In this document: positions 1-9,828 of the stretch, in pieces
Numbering within the stretch: position 1 is the first letter of the stretch
How the letters are laid out: the number at the start of each line of letters is the position of its first letter
Source: JAEUIG01 sp046349775
Lineage (GTDB): Bacteria > Planctomycetota > Planctomycetia > Planctomycetales > Planctomycetaceae
Assembly: GCA_046349775.1 (NCBI GenBank)
Contig: JAXMBS010000012.1
Span: 36,961 to 100,960 of the forward strand
DNA: 64,000 bases
Direction: 5' to 3'
Notes under the pieces: model-generated
Told to the model about the DNA's origin: nothing
Database searches by the model: none
The model's input: only the letters and a program-made list of their open reading frames with translations
Made by a program: the position numbers and the translations under genes

Positions 1-8
1 TTGGTCTG

Positions 9-2219
9 GTGCTGCTCACGTATCCGCCGCGCGTCCGGCATTTCCCTCCGTTCTGGCGGCGCCTGCTGCTCGGGCTGCGCCTCACCGCCGCGCTGGTCCT
101 GATCTGGATGCTGCTGCGTCCCGCCGTACAGTTCGTGACGATCGACTCGCAATCGGCGCAGCTCGTCATATTGACCGACGTCAGCCGCAGCATGACCACG
201 CCCGACGGCCCGGGCGCGATTACCCGCCGTGCCGCCGTCCTGAAAACGCTCGCGGACGTCCAGCCCCAACTGGCGAAGCTGGCCGAACAGCTCGAACTCC
301 GGTTCATCGAATTCGATGACAGCCTCCATCCGGTCGATCAGCCGACGGCGGACGCCCCGGGGAATATGACATCGATCGGCAAGGCGCTGGACGACCTCCG
401 CCGCGAGGACAGCGGCAAGCGGATCATCGGCGCCGTCCTGATGAGCGACGGCGCGCAGCGCGCCACGGGGGATGCCGACGTCGATCCGCGTGCCGCGGCC
501 CGGCGGATCGCCGAACAGCGCGGCATCCACGTGCACACGGTCGTGTACGGATCGGCCGAACTGGCAACTGCAGGCGTTGACCTTGCAATTGAAGACGTCC
601 TCGTCGCGCCGGACACCTTCGAGCGCAAATCGACCCCCGTCCAGTTGCAACTCGTCGTCCGCGGGGCGCCGGGTCGCAAACTCCGCGTCCGGCTCCTGCT
701 CGAGGACCGCACCGGCAAGCAAACGGGCGAGTCCGGCAAGCTCGTCGAGTTGCCGATGACGTCCGAAGCCCGGACCGTCGCCGAGGTCGAGACCTCCGCT
801 GCGTCGGCGGTGATCCCTGTCGCGCTGTCGTTCGTTGCCGAGCGTGCCGGCGAATACAAATTGGCCGTCGAAGCGGTCCCGCTCGACGGCGAGCTCAAAG
901 TCAACAACAACCGCGTCGAGACGCTGGTCACCGTCCGCAAAGGGGGGCTCCGCGTTGCTTACTTCGACATCGTCCGCCCCGAGGCCAAGTTCCTGTGGCG
1001 ATTGAACCAGACTTCGCAGATCCAGCTCGACTGGGTCCAGGTCCGTTCGGGTGAACGGCGCACCGACACGCGAATCAATCCCGAATTGTTCACTCCCGGC
1101 CGCTATGACGCCTACATCATCGGCGATGTTCCCGCGTCGGTGTTTTTTCAGGGTGGCGTGGATCTGCTTCCCAAGCTGGCCGACCGCGTCCGCGAGGGGG
1201 CCGGCCTCGCCATGATTGGCGGGCTCTCCAACTTCGAGTCTGGCGGTTACGGCACATCCGCCAAGATGCGCGAGTTGCTCCCGGTCGCCCTCCAGGGGCT
1301 GCCGGAATTGCCCCCCGGCAATGTGGATCCGGCGCGGCACTTCGACCGCTCGTTGCAAATGCTCCCCGCACCGGCCGGACTGCGCCACTATCTCATGCAG
1401 ATCGCCCCGCGCGACAACGAACGCGCCTGGGCCGCTCTGCCCCCGCTGGGCGGCGCGACCAAGCTGGAAGAGAAGAGCAATACGATCATGGTTCTGGCGC
1501 AGACGCCGGACTCGATTCCTCTGATGTTCGGGGCCGACAACGGTCGCTCGCGCGTCCTCGCGTTCGCCGGCGACGATACCTTCCGCTGGTACATTCACGG
1601 CTTTCGGGAAGTGCACCAGCGGTTCTGGCAGCAGGTGATCCTGTGGTTGACCCATAAAGAGTTCGACACGGACGCTCCCGTCTGGCTGCGGATCGATCCC
1701 CGCAATTTCGCGCCGGGTGCGACGGCGCCGCTGCTGTTCGGCGCACGCGACGGGCAGAAGCAGCCCATTCCCGATGCAGACTTCAAAGTCGAAGTGCTCC
1801 GACCGGACGGCGAACGGAAAAGCGTGACGGTCGTGCACGGTGGCCCGGAGGCACTGGCCGAGTTCACCGACACGCAGAAGCCCGGCGACTACTGGGTGAC
1901 GGTCTCTGCGACGCACAAGGGGGCGAACGTCGGCCTGCCGGCGATGGGCCGGTTCATTGTCGATGAGCGCGACCTCGAACTCGACAACCCCGCCGCCGAC
2001 CCGGACCTGATGGCCGAGATCGCCGACATCACCGGCGCGTCCACGGTGCCGGCCGAACAATTGGGCTCGTTCCTGGAGGAGATGCTGAAGGCCGGGATCG
2101 CGTCAGAGATCACGCGGCAGTCGCAGATCAACCTGTGGGATAATTGGCCGGCGCTGGTGTTCTTTGTTCTGTTGATGACGACCGAATGGGTTCTGCGCAA
2201 ACGCCGCGGGCTGGTGTGA
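9..2219 (+). CDS. VWA-domain membrane protein (BatA-like)
   Basis: About 736 residues. An N-terminal hydrophobic segment (residues 18-40) is followed by a von Willebrand A domain whose MIDAS motif DVSRS lies near residue 57. The middle (about 360-420) resembles the glutamine-amidotransferase-like fold of related planctomycete proteins, with the stretch GLAMIGGLSNFESGGYG. A final transmembrane helix precedes the basic tail RKRRGLV. It is probably a periplasm-facing membrane protein of the MoxR/DUF58/BatA type. The reading frame is open to the window edge, so the GTG at 9 may not be the true start. The large low-complexity protein at 3371 is probably its operon partner, now separated by a transposase. 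The domain call is firm; the role is unknown. Confidence 0.8.
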   Translation: MLLTYPPRVRHFPPFWRRLLLGLRLTAALVLIWMLLRPAVQFVTIDSQSAQLVILTDVSRSMTTPDGPGAITRRAAVLKTLADVQPQLAKLAEQLELRFIEFDDSLHPVDQPTADAPGNMTSIGKALDDLRREDSGKRIIGAVLMSDGAQRATGDADVDPRAAARRIAEQRGIHVHTVVYGSAELATAGVDLAIEDVLVAPDTFERKSTPVQLQLVVRGAPGRKLRVRLLLEDRTGKQTGESGKLVELPMTSEARTVAEVETSAASAVIPVALSFVAERAGEYKLAVEAVPLDGELKVNNNRVETLVTVRKGGLRVAYFDIVRPEAKFLWRLNQTSQIQLDWVQVRSGERRTDTRINPELFTPGRYDAYIIGDVPASVFFQGGVDLLPKLADRVREGAGLAMIGGLSNFESGGYGTSAKMRELLPVALQGLPELPPGNVDPARHFDRSLQMLPAPAGLRHYLMQIAPRDNERAWAALPPLGGATKLEEKSNTIMVLAQTPDSIPLMFGADNGRSRVLAFAGDDTFRWYIHGFREVHQRFWQQVILWLTHKEFDTDAPVWLRIDPRNFAPGATAPLLFGARDGQKQPIPDADFKVEVLRPDGERKSVTVVHGGPEALAEFTDTQKPGDYWVTVSATHKGANVGLPAMGRFIVDERDLELDNPAADPDLMAEIADITGASTVPAEQLGSFLEEMLKAGIASEITRQSQINLWDNWPALVFFVLLMTTEWVLRKRRGLV

Positions 2220-2272
2220 CGTAAGAGGTCGCGGGGGGCGAGGGCGGAGGGTCAAGGGGGAAAATGCGCCGC

Positions 2273-2466
2273 GTGGCACGTCCCTTCGCGCAAGTTGAAA
2301 TTGACACCGCCATCCACACGCGTACCCCGAACGTTCTCCAGATCGCGAAGGGCGTGGCGAAGTCATGATCTCCGCGGGGTGGCACGTCCCTTCGCGCGAG
2401 CTGTTACGGACATTGCTTCGGCAAGAAAGTATCGAAGGTTCACCAAACCGCGAAGGGCGTGGCGAA
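2273..2466. repeat. Two tandem REP-like inverted-repeat units
   Basis: Two units (2273-2362 and 2379-2466) each start with GTGGCACGTCCCTTCGCGC or a close variant and end with CGCGAAGGGCGTGGCGA. The arms CACGTCCCTTCGCG and CGCGAAGGGCGTGG are near-complementary, with about 45 nt between them. The same words recur on the other side of the transposase at 3091-3190. This is the arrangement of REP/BIME elements around a RAYT gene. Confidence 0.75.
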
Positions 2467-2473
2467 CGGACAA

Positions 2474-3064
2474 TCACGCATGAAACATCGGCAGCGTTCG
2501 ATCCATCTCGATCGGGACATCTGTGTATCCCAGATACCATTGCGCGCTCGACCAAACCCAGTTCTCGGGACGGTCGACCAATCCGCGTCGGACAGGATTG
2601 GCATGAATGTAGTCGATCATCGATTGCAGCGTCGCGAGTTGTTCGACGCTGCGATCGTAGCCACCTCCGGGCTGCCAAAACCGGCGACGAATGATTGTTC
2701 CTTCGGCGACTGTGATTCTCGGCAGCCATTCTGGCGCTGACTTCTCCAGCCAGTGAATGGCGCGTGAGGCGACGGCTTGTTTGACCGATCCCGCAAACCG
2801 ACCGATCTCCGTACCCGTTCGCCTCGGCGCAACCAGCAAGTGCACGTGTTCCGGCATGAGCACGTAAGCCCAGACGTCCACATGCCACTTCCTTCTGGCC
2901 TTCTGCAAGGACTCAACGAACCATTTCCGGGTACGGTCGCGATTGAGGAACTGGTATCGCCGAAAGCACGAGAACGTCAGTTCGTGAGGGCCGCGCTCGT
3001 CGTCGGAACGGCGACGGCATTTGCGAACCATTGCGCGGCCGGTCGTTGGGTCGATCGTGTACAT
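2474..3064 (-). CDS. REP-associated tyrosine transposase (RAYT, Y1_Tnp family)
   Basis: 196 residues, ATG start. The HUH motif HVHLL is at residues 73-77. The later stretch MIDYIHANPVRRGLV holds the likely catalytic tyrosine, followed by the typical WVWSSAQWY tail. The length and motif order match stand-alone RAYTs of the IS200/IS605 superfamily, which act on single-stranded REP hairpins. REP-like units flank it on both sides. It lies antisense between two genes that normally sit together in planctomycetes, so it is probably an insertion. No frame break is visible, so it may be active. Confidence 0.9.
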   Translation of the reverse strand: MYTIDPTTGRAMVRKCRRRSDDERGPHELTFSCFRRYQFLNRDRTRKWFVESLQKARRKWHVDVWAYVLMPEHVHLLVAPRRTGTEIGRFAGSVKQAVASRAIHWLEKSAPEWLPRITVAEGTIIRRRFWQPGGGYDRSVEQLATLQSMIDYIHANPVRRGLVDRPENWVWSSAQWYLGYTDVPIEMDRTLPMFHA

Positions 3065-3090
3065 CGGCTGCTCATATGCTGATTGAAACG

Positions 3091-3225
3091 CGACGCCACG
3101 CCCTTCGCGTCAACTTGCCGTCGACACGCTGCAACTGCACGATTACCGTACATTAGTTCATATCTGGTCGGTAATCGGCGAAGGGCGTACAACGCATCTA
3201 AAGAGTGCGCCACCCCTTTGCTTAT
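3091..3225. repeat. REP-like repeat downstream of the RAYT insertion
   Basis: CGCCACGCCCTTCGCGTCAACTTG (in two parts, 3094-3117) and the inverted word CGGCGAAGGGCGT (3176-3188) repeat the arms seen at 2273-2466. A weaker third match, CGCCACCCCTTTGC, begins near 3208. The rest of 3065-3370 shows no gene. Confidence 0.65.
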
Positions 3226-3370
3226 GCATTCAATTTGAACATTTCTGCCCCCGGCGCGTCGAGTATCATTTACGATGCATCTGGAGCGGGCTGGTGGCAT
3301 CGGAGCGGGTTCACCGGATCCGCCAGCAAGAGCAGACAGGGCTTGAATTCCGCCGCGAGGAAGTCCACGC

Positions 3371-6300
3371 ATGTCCGCCGTCGTCGGTGAATCTGCGACC
3401 GCCGGGTCGAAGAAGTACGTCAATTTTGACGAATACGTCGACTTTCAGGTGGACAAGACCCGGGCCGGCATCCGCAACACCGACTTGCTGTTCGCTGCCG
3501 TCACCGTCCTGCTGGCCGTTGTGTCATATCTGCTGGCGTTTGTCATCGCCGACCAGTGGCTGATTGACGGCGGCTTTTCGTACTGGCCGCGCGTTGGTCT
3601 CCTGGCCGGGGTCGCGGGTTTCGTCTGTGTCTGGACCACGACGAAGATCGTGCTGCCGTACTGGAAGCGCGTAACCTCGCTGTACGCGGCCCGCGAACTC
3701 GAACAGACGCAGCCCCAGCTCAAGAGCAGTCTCCTCACGCTGGTCGATCTGAAGAACGCCGGACGTCCGGTCGCCGCACATCCTCACCGCGATGGAGAAG
3801 CGTGCGGCCCAGGAAGCTCTACAGATCGACGTTGAACAGGCCGTCGATCGCCGGCCGCTGGATGCGGCTGGCGTACGCACCTTCGGCGTCGTCCTCGCGT
3901 TCTGCCTGTACACCGTCCTCAGTCCCAAGCCGGTCGGGCGTCGATCCTGCGGGCGCTGCTGCCGGTCGCCGACGTCGGCGTTGCCACGCGCACGCGGATC
4001 CTCAAGGTCGATCCCGGAGACGCTACGATCCTGGCACGCTCGCAGCCTCGACGTCGTCGTCGACCTCAGCGGTGAAATCCCTGGCCGAAGCCGCTGCTGC
4101 TGTACACGACGCGCGACGGCAGCCTGGTTGATGAGCCGGTGGTGCTCCGCGACACGGGCGACGGGCTGGAATCGTTCCGCGGCACGCTCAGCGGACCGAA
4201 TTCAGCGCGGCCTGCTGCAGGATTTCAAGTACCGCGTCACGGCCGGAGACGCTGCCAGCGAGACGTATCACGTCAGCGTCCGGCAGGCTCCCTTCGCCAC
4301 GGTCGAAACCGTCACTTATACGTATCCGACGTACATGGCGCTCGATCCCACGCAGACGGGCGGTGAGGGGATCGATGCCCGGGGAAGGACACAGGTCACG
4401 CCGTGTGCCGTCGCGAATATGCCGGTCGACACGGGCGCAACGCCGCGGCTGCACGATTCCGAAAACACTGCAATCCGGGGGATCGAACGCAAGCTCAAGC
4501 TCGTCGATGAGACACACATCGAAGGGACGTGGACACTGGAATTCAACCGCGACGGGAGCGCCCCGCGGTTCTACAGCATCGATCTGGTCACCTCTGAGGG
4601 CCAGCATGATCCGGTCCCGCAGGTCTACAGCCTGAACGTCCGCCGCGACCTTCCTCCGGAAATCAAGCTGCTGCACCCGTCCGGCGACGTCGAAGTCCCG
4701 CGAAACGTCGTGCTGCCGATCTCGTTCATCGCGCGCGATCCGGATTTCATGCTGCAGTCGGTCCGGATGCACTTCGAGAAGCGCGACACGCCGCTGCCCG
4801 GCAAGACGCGCCGCCTGTACGACGCTCCACCGGCCCGCTCGGAACTGAAGGGACAGAGTGAGATCGACCTCAGTCAGTTCCCGGACCTCAATCCCGGCGA
4901 CGTCCTGACGTTCTGGCTGGAAGCCATCGACAACATGGCCCCGCTGGGGCCCAAATCCAGCAACTCGGCCGTCACGTCGAAGATCAATATCACGATCGCG
5001 AAGGAAGTCACCAAGGAGGAGGCTGAAAAGCGACAGGAGGAAGAGGCGGCCAAAGCCCAGGAGAAGCTGGACGAAGCCGAGTCGCAGCAGGCTGCCGCCG
5101 GGCAGGATTTGGGTGAACAGCCCGCCGATGCCGATTCCGGCGACGAATCCGGCCGCAAACCGGACAACGAAGAGTCCGGAACGCAACCACTCAGACGGGC
5201 GAAGATCAGCAGGCGAATCCATCCGAGCCGCGGGGACTGCGCAGAACCGTCCCGAACAGCAACCCGGCGAACCCGGCGATCAGAGTCAGTCCGGCAACAA
5301 TCCCGGCGAGTCGAATCCTCAGACCCGCTGAGCGGCAGCCGGGGCAGAAACCGGAGAAGCAGCCCGGCGAATTCCAGAACGGCTCCGGAGACGCACCGAC
5401 TGACAAGCCACAAAGCGCCCAGGGAGCAAACGGAAATCAGGCGAGCCAGAACTCGACGCAGTCGTCCAAGCCATCTCAGAGAGGTTCGCCGAATTCGCGG
5501 GAAGGGAGCGATTCCAGTCCGCAACAGCAAAGCAGCAAACCGCAGCCCGGCCACGAAGCCAGTGACGACGAAGCGCTCGCCAAGTTTGTCGAGCGATACA
5601 AGGACGACATTCAGCGTCAGCGCGAGCAGGAGCGGAATTCCAACCAGGAGAATCACCAGAACGGTGACCCCAACGGTGATCCGAAATCGGGCGGCGACCG
5701 GCAATCGGGAAACAAGCCGCAGCAGTCACCGAACGAGTCGCAGGACCATCAGAACGAATCGGACCGCGAATCCACCGGCAATCCGAACTCTCCGCAGGAC
5801 GATTCACGCAGCAACACGACGACTGGTCGGAAACGCGCAGACCGCAAGCCAAATGAGCCCGGCGACAAGTCGTCCGGCGGCAGCGATGACAAGACAGGTG
5901 ACCGCGACAACAAGGACGGCAACAAGCCGTCCGACCGTCAGAACACTGGGCGCAAGCCGAGCAAACAGCCGGAGAAAAACGAAGGCGCTAAGGGGGGATC
6001 GAAAGGCGAGCAGCCGCAGAATGATCCGCGGGCGAATCAGGATCCCCGCCTCGAGCAGCAGGATTCGGGGCAGCGCAGCCCGCAGGAGCAGGGGAAGGCC
6101 GATACCGACGAGGCTTAATTCGCAGCGATCCTCAACGCCGATGACCGGCGACAGCGCCGCGAATCCGCAAAACGATCCGTCAGAACCGAGCGCCGAAGAG
6201 AGTTCGTCGAACGCGAACTCGTCGCCGAGCGACAAGTCGGACGGCAACTCGTCGGACCAGAAACCGGCCGGCGAGAATTCCTCCGGCGGCAGCAGCAAGC

Positions 6301-7792
6301 CGAGCAAACCGGACAAGACGGGGATCAACAATCCGAATCCTTCGAGCGAGAACTCTCGGCGTCGGCACCAATGAAAACGAGGGCGCCAAAGCAGGATTCC
6401 GCGCAGACCGGCGATCAGCCGGCGGGCGCGGACGATTCCAATCCGGGCGAGGGCAAAAAGGACGGCCAGCGGTCCGATCAGCCGTCCCCCGGTGAGAACG
6501 GCAGCAGCCAGCAGGCCAGCGACGGACAGCCCGGCGGCGATCAGCAGGGTGTCAAGGATCCAAGCTTCAGCGCCAGGCCTGAAGAGCCGCGACGGATAAG
6601 TCTGGCCAGTCGCAACCGGGACAGGGCAAGCCCGGCCGGCCAGAAGCCGGGACAATCACAACCCGGCGGCTCCCAAGCGGCGATTCCGGATCCCAGCCGT
6701 CACCAAGCGGCGGGGATTCGTCGAACTCCGGCGACACGTCGCAGTCGTCTGGCGATCAGAATTCTGGAGACCAGAAGTCGGGTGGTGATTCAAAGTCGGG
6801 TGGTGATTCGAAGTCGGGCGGCAAGCCATCCGGTTCCAAGCCCGAGGGAGGCGAAGGGGGCGACCCGACCGGTTCCGAAGCGGGTGGCGATCAAGGCAAG
6901 TCGGGCGACAAGTCCGACGGCAATTCCGGCGGTGGTGACAAAGCCGACGGCGAGAAGCCCCAGGGAGATCAGGCGGGTGGCGGCGGGAAGTCCGATGCCA
7001 ACGCCGAGCAGGGGGCCAGCAGAGCGGCGGCGGCGATGCCAAGTCCGGCGGCAAGGACGGCAAGCAGCCAGGTGATCGCCAGCAGGGGGGCGACCAGAAA
7101 GGGGGCGACCAGAAGGGAGGCGGCAAACAAGGTGGCGACAAGCCGCAAGCCGGCGGCAAGGGCGAGGAGGAGGTAAAGGCGAACAATCCGAAGGTGGCGG
7201 CGGCGATTCGGGCGGCGGCGAATCGGGAGACAGCAGCAGCGGCAGCAGCTCGCAGCCCGGGAACAATCCGTCCAGCGGGCCGACAAAGCAGACACAACCC
7301 GGCGGCGGTCGATCCGGATCCGGAGGACGCGGCTCCGAAGGCGCGAGCGCCCCGGCGGCGGGCAGCGGCGAAGGCGGCCCTGAGGCCGGTCCTGCGGACG
7401 CGCCGAATCTCGCAGACAAAAAGCGGGCGACGGAACTGGTGCTAAAGCGTCTCGAGGATGAGCTCAGCCGCGGTGATCTGTCGCCTGAACTTCTCCGCGA
7501 CCTCGGCTGGACTGAAGAAAACCTGCACGACTTCATGGAGCGGCTCGACCGTCGTCTGTCGGACACCGGCGAGGACCAGTCCCCTGAGGCGCAGGCCCGC
7601 CGCCGGCAGTTCACCGAAATCCTGCAAGGGATCGACTACTCGCCGGAGTGCTGCCAGAAGTCGGCCGAGGCCCGCGACCGCCCGGTCGAAGCCGGTTCCG
7701 CCGTGGCTCCGCGCCGCACGGCTCCGGCCGAGTTCCGCGAACTCGAACGCTCGCTTAACCAGAGGAAATCCCGCGAGACGAAGGCGAAGTAG
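3371..7792 (+). CDS. Very large membrane-anchored low-complexity protein (DUF4175-like), frame broken
   Basis: About 1,470 residues if the frame shifts are repaired. The N-terminus has two transmembrane segments (residues about 40-60 and 72-92), then an extracytoplasmic beta-rich region with YTYPTYMALDP and RDLPPEIKLLHPSGDVEVPRN. An acidic/Gln coiled-coil-like stretch follows (about 5000-5100). A long disordered region rich in Gly, Ser, Asp, Gln, Asn, Pro and Lys runs from about 5100 to 7420. The tail LVLKRLEDELSRGDLSPELL is conserved-looking and ends at 7792. The coding frame changes at least six times (near 3780-4200, 5190-5340, 6118, 6362, 6590-6700, 7015-7170 and 7650). Each frame has the same composition, so one gene is read. 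It pairs with the upstream VWA protein. The function is not known. Confidence 0.65.
5100..7420 (+). repeat. Degenerate low-complexity coding repeat
   Basis: About 2.3 kb of degenerate short repeats encoding runs such as SGGDSKSGGDSKSGGKPSG, GGDQKGGDQKGGGKQGG and SNQENHQNGDPNGDP. The units are not regularly spaced, which rules out a CRISPR array. Indels are concentrated here, as expected for slippage or for sequencing trouble in low-complexity DNA. Confidence 0.7.
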
Positions 7793-7801
7793 CGGGACTA
7801 C

Positions 7802-7929
7802 AACCGCGAATTTCGCGAAAGAAGCGAAAGGTCTTGGCAGCGGGACCGTTCTGTGGGCTGTAAGAGAACGAACCTTCCAGCCGACGTCGTCAGTCACTGC
7901 ATTTCGTTCTTTTCGCCTCTTTCGCGGTT
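7802..7929. repeat. Inverted repeat between convergent genes
   Basis: The left arm 7802-7830 starts AACCGCGAA and ends AAGAAGCGAAAG. The right arm 7902-7929 ends CGCCTCTTTCGCGGTT. The arms are imperfectly complementary around AACCGCGAA and GCGAAA words. It lies between the end of the low-complexity gene and the cyclophilin gene, so it could act as a two-way transcription stop. Confidence 0.5.
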
Positions 7930-7941
7930 ATCCTTTCTGAA

Positions 7942-8479
7942 CTACTTCGGCTTCACGTTCACGCGGCCTTTCAGGATCTTGATTTCCTTGTTTCGACGGT
8001 CGCCCGCGCCGGTCGGGATGCCTTCGATCTTCTTCACGGTGGCGAGGGCTCTCTGCGTCGGCCGTCTTGCCGAAGGCCGTGTACTGGCGGTCCAAATGCG
8101 GCGCCCGGTCGAAGCAGATGAAGAACTGCGACCCGGCTGAGTTCGGATCGCTGGTCCGTGCCATCGACAGTACGCCGGCTTCGTGGATCTTCGAGTTGAA
8201 CTCGGCCTTGATCGTGTAGCCGGGGCCGCCGGTGCCGGTCCCCTGCGGGCAGCCGGCCTGCATCATGAACCCAGGAATGACGCGATGGGAGACGATCCCG
8301 TCGTAATAGCCGATCTTCGTCAGACCGATGATGTTTTTGCAGTGTCCGGGGGCGACGTCCGGCCACAGGTCGAGGCGGATCGGTCCCTGGTTGGTCTCGA
8401 ACTCAATCTGGTAGTTGTTCTTGGTGAAATCGACGTCACTGGCGGCCTTGTCGACTTCCGCTTTCCGATTGGCAGACAC
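7942..8479 (-). CDS. Peptidyl-prolyl cis-trans isomerase, cyclophilin type
   Basis: About 179 residues. Cyclophilin core motifs are clear: SHRVIPGFMMQAGCPQGTG, then NSAGSQFFICFD and QYTAFGKT. GTG start at 8479, chosen because GAGGAA lies 8 nt upstream and the fold begins just after it (YQIEFETNQGPIRLDLWPDVAP). No signal peptide, so it is cytoplasmic. A one-base frame break near 8055 shifts the last 40 residues; the repaired tail reads ATVKKIEGIPTGAGDRRNKE and ends VNVKPK at 7942. It catalyses proline isomerisation during protein folding. Confidence 0.88.
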
Positions 8480-8565
8480 GGGTGGTTCCTCGTGGTGGGG
8501 AGTGAGTGTGTGGTGGTATGGTAGGCAACTAGCAATCGGTGAACAATCAGTGGCTGCCGTGTTTA

Positions 8566-8636
8566 GTGGCTTGGTCGTTTGGTGTATGGTCGTCGGCGCC
8601 AGGGACCAAACAACCAAACACGAAACGACAAAACAA
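8566..8636. repeat. Imperfect inverted repeat in a divergent promoter region
   Basis: TGGCTTGGTCGTTTGGTGTA on the left pairs imperfectly with the complement of CCAAACACGAAACGACAAAA on the right. It lies between the cyclophilin gene and the M42 peptidase gene. Similar GGTCGTTTG words occur near 50850. Confidence 0.4.
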
Positions 8637-8652
8637 CCACACTCCACATGTC

Positions 8653-9717
8653 ATGCTCGAACAGCTCCGCCGCCTCGCTGAATTGACCTGCCTCGACGCC
8701 CCTGTCGGCTTCGAGGAACCGGTCCTGGTGCCAGGCGTGGCCGCGGCCCTGAAGCCGCTGAAGTGCCGAAGTGATCGGTGACAAGCGCGGCAACGTCTAC
8801 GGCCGGTTGCCGGGACGCGATCCCAACGCGCTGGTGATGGTCACGGCCCACGCCGACGAGATCGGCTTCATGGTGACTGCGGTCCGGGTCGGATGGCTTC
8901 AGGTTTACCAAGCCTTCGGCCACCCGACCGACATGGTCCTGCCGACAGCGGGTACGCGTGCCGGGCGCGCGAGCCACTGAAGGGGTCATCGGCGTGAAGC
9001 CCGGCCATATCCTCCTCGCCGGACGAGCGCGTCGCGCGCCGGCGGTCGAAGAAATGTACATCGACGTCGGTGCAACAAGCGCCGCTGAAGCCGCCAAATG
9101 GGGCATCGAGCCCGGCACGCCGGCGGTGTTCGTCGGTGAACTGACGGCGACGAAAGACCCTGCGAAAGTGTTCGGCAAGTGCGTCGATAACCGCGCGGGC
9201 GTCCTGTGCGTCCTGGAATCCGCAGTGCGGTTGGCAGCGGACCGTCCGGCGTGCAGCGTGGCGTTCGTGATCGTCGTTGAAGAGGAAGTCGGCCTGCGCG
9301 GTGCCGAAGTCGCCGCGCGGAGAATTCAGCCCGACGTCGTCCTGGCGATTGACACGGTCCCCTCGGGTGGCACCCCCGACCTTCCTCCCGCGCCCTCCCG
9401 ACGATCGCCGGTCCTCCTGAAGGTCCGCGAAACCAAAGGGCCTCCACGCACGGTCCGCCGCGCCCTCGTCCGCGATACAGCAGCTGCGCGCGAATACCCG
9501 TGCAGTTGATCGTCGACACCGCCGGCATCACCGACGCGACCAGTGCCCGCGCAAGGCCTGGGCGACGTGGCGGCGATGGTCCTGGGCCCTCGCGCCGGTA
9601 CTGCACTCCGCCGTCGAGTTGTGCGACCTGAACGACGTGCAGGCCCTGATCGACCTGACTGTCGCGACCGTTCGGCGAATCACGGACCGCGCTCAACTGC
9701 AGCGTATTCGCTTGTGA
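8653..9717 (+). CDS. M42 family aminopeptidase, frame broken
   Basis: About 354 residues after repair. The start MLEQLRRLAELTCLDAPVGF is typical of M42 (glutamyl aminopeptidase/FrvX-like) enzymes. Metal-site motifs are visible: TAHADEIGFMVT (His and Asp ligands), FGKCVDNRAG (bridging Asp) and VIVVEEEVGLRGAEVAARRI (catalytic and metal-binding Glu). VLAIDTVPSGGTPD follows. Frame breaks occur near 8762, 8965, 9370-9510 and 9590. The last part reads AVELCDLNDVQALIDLTVAT. These enzymes are large cytoplasmic complexes that trim peptides. The family call is firm; substrate preference is unknown. Confidence 0.8.
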
Positions 9718-9828
9718 TTCCAGAATGTTCCCGCACCTTCCTTGATCCTCACCGTCGTCAGTCTGGCCCCTCCTACCGCGTCGATACATCCTCGATTCGA
9801 CCAGAGACGCCAGCCCGGGAGCGAGTTC

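Noticed and set aside
4188..6655. Long open frames on the minus strand opposite the low-complexity gene
   Set aside because: Leu/Arg/Val-rich shadows of the Gly/Ser/Asp coding strand; no starts with ribosome sites and no domains.
5100..7420. Possible CRISPR array or minisatellite
   Set aside because: Units vary in length and spacing and keep protein-coding composition; no constant repeat with unique spacers.
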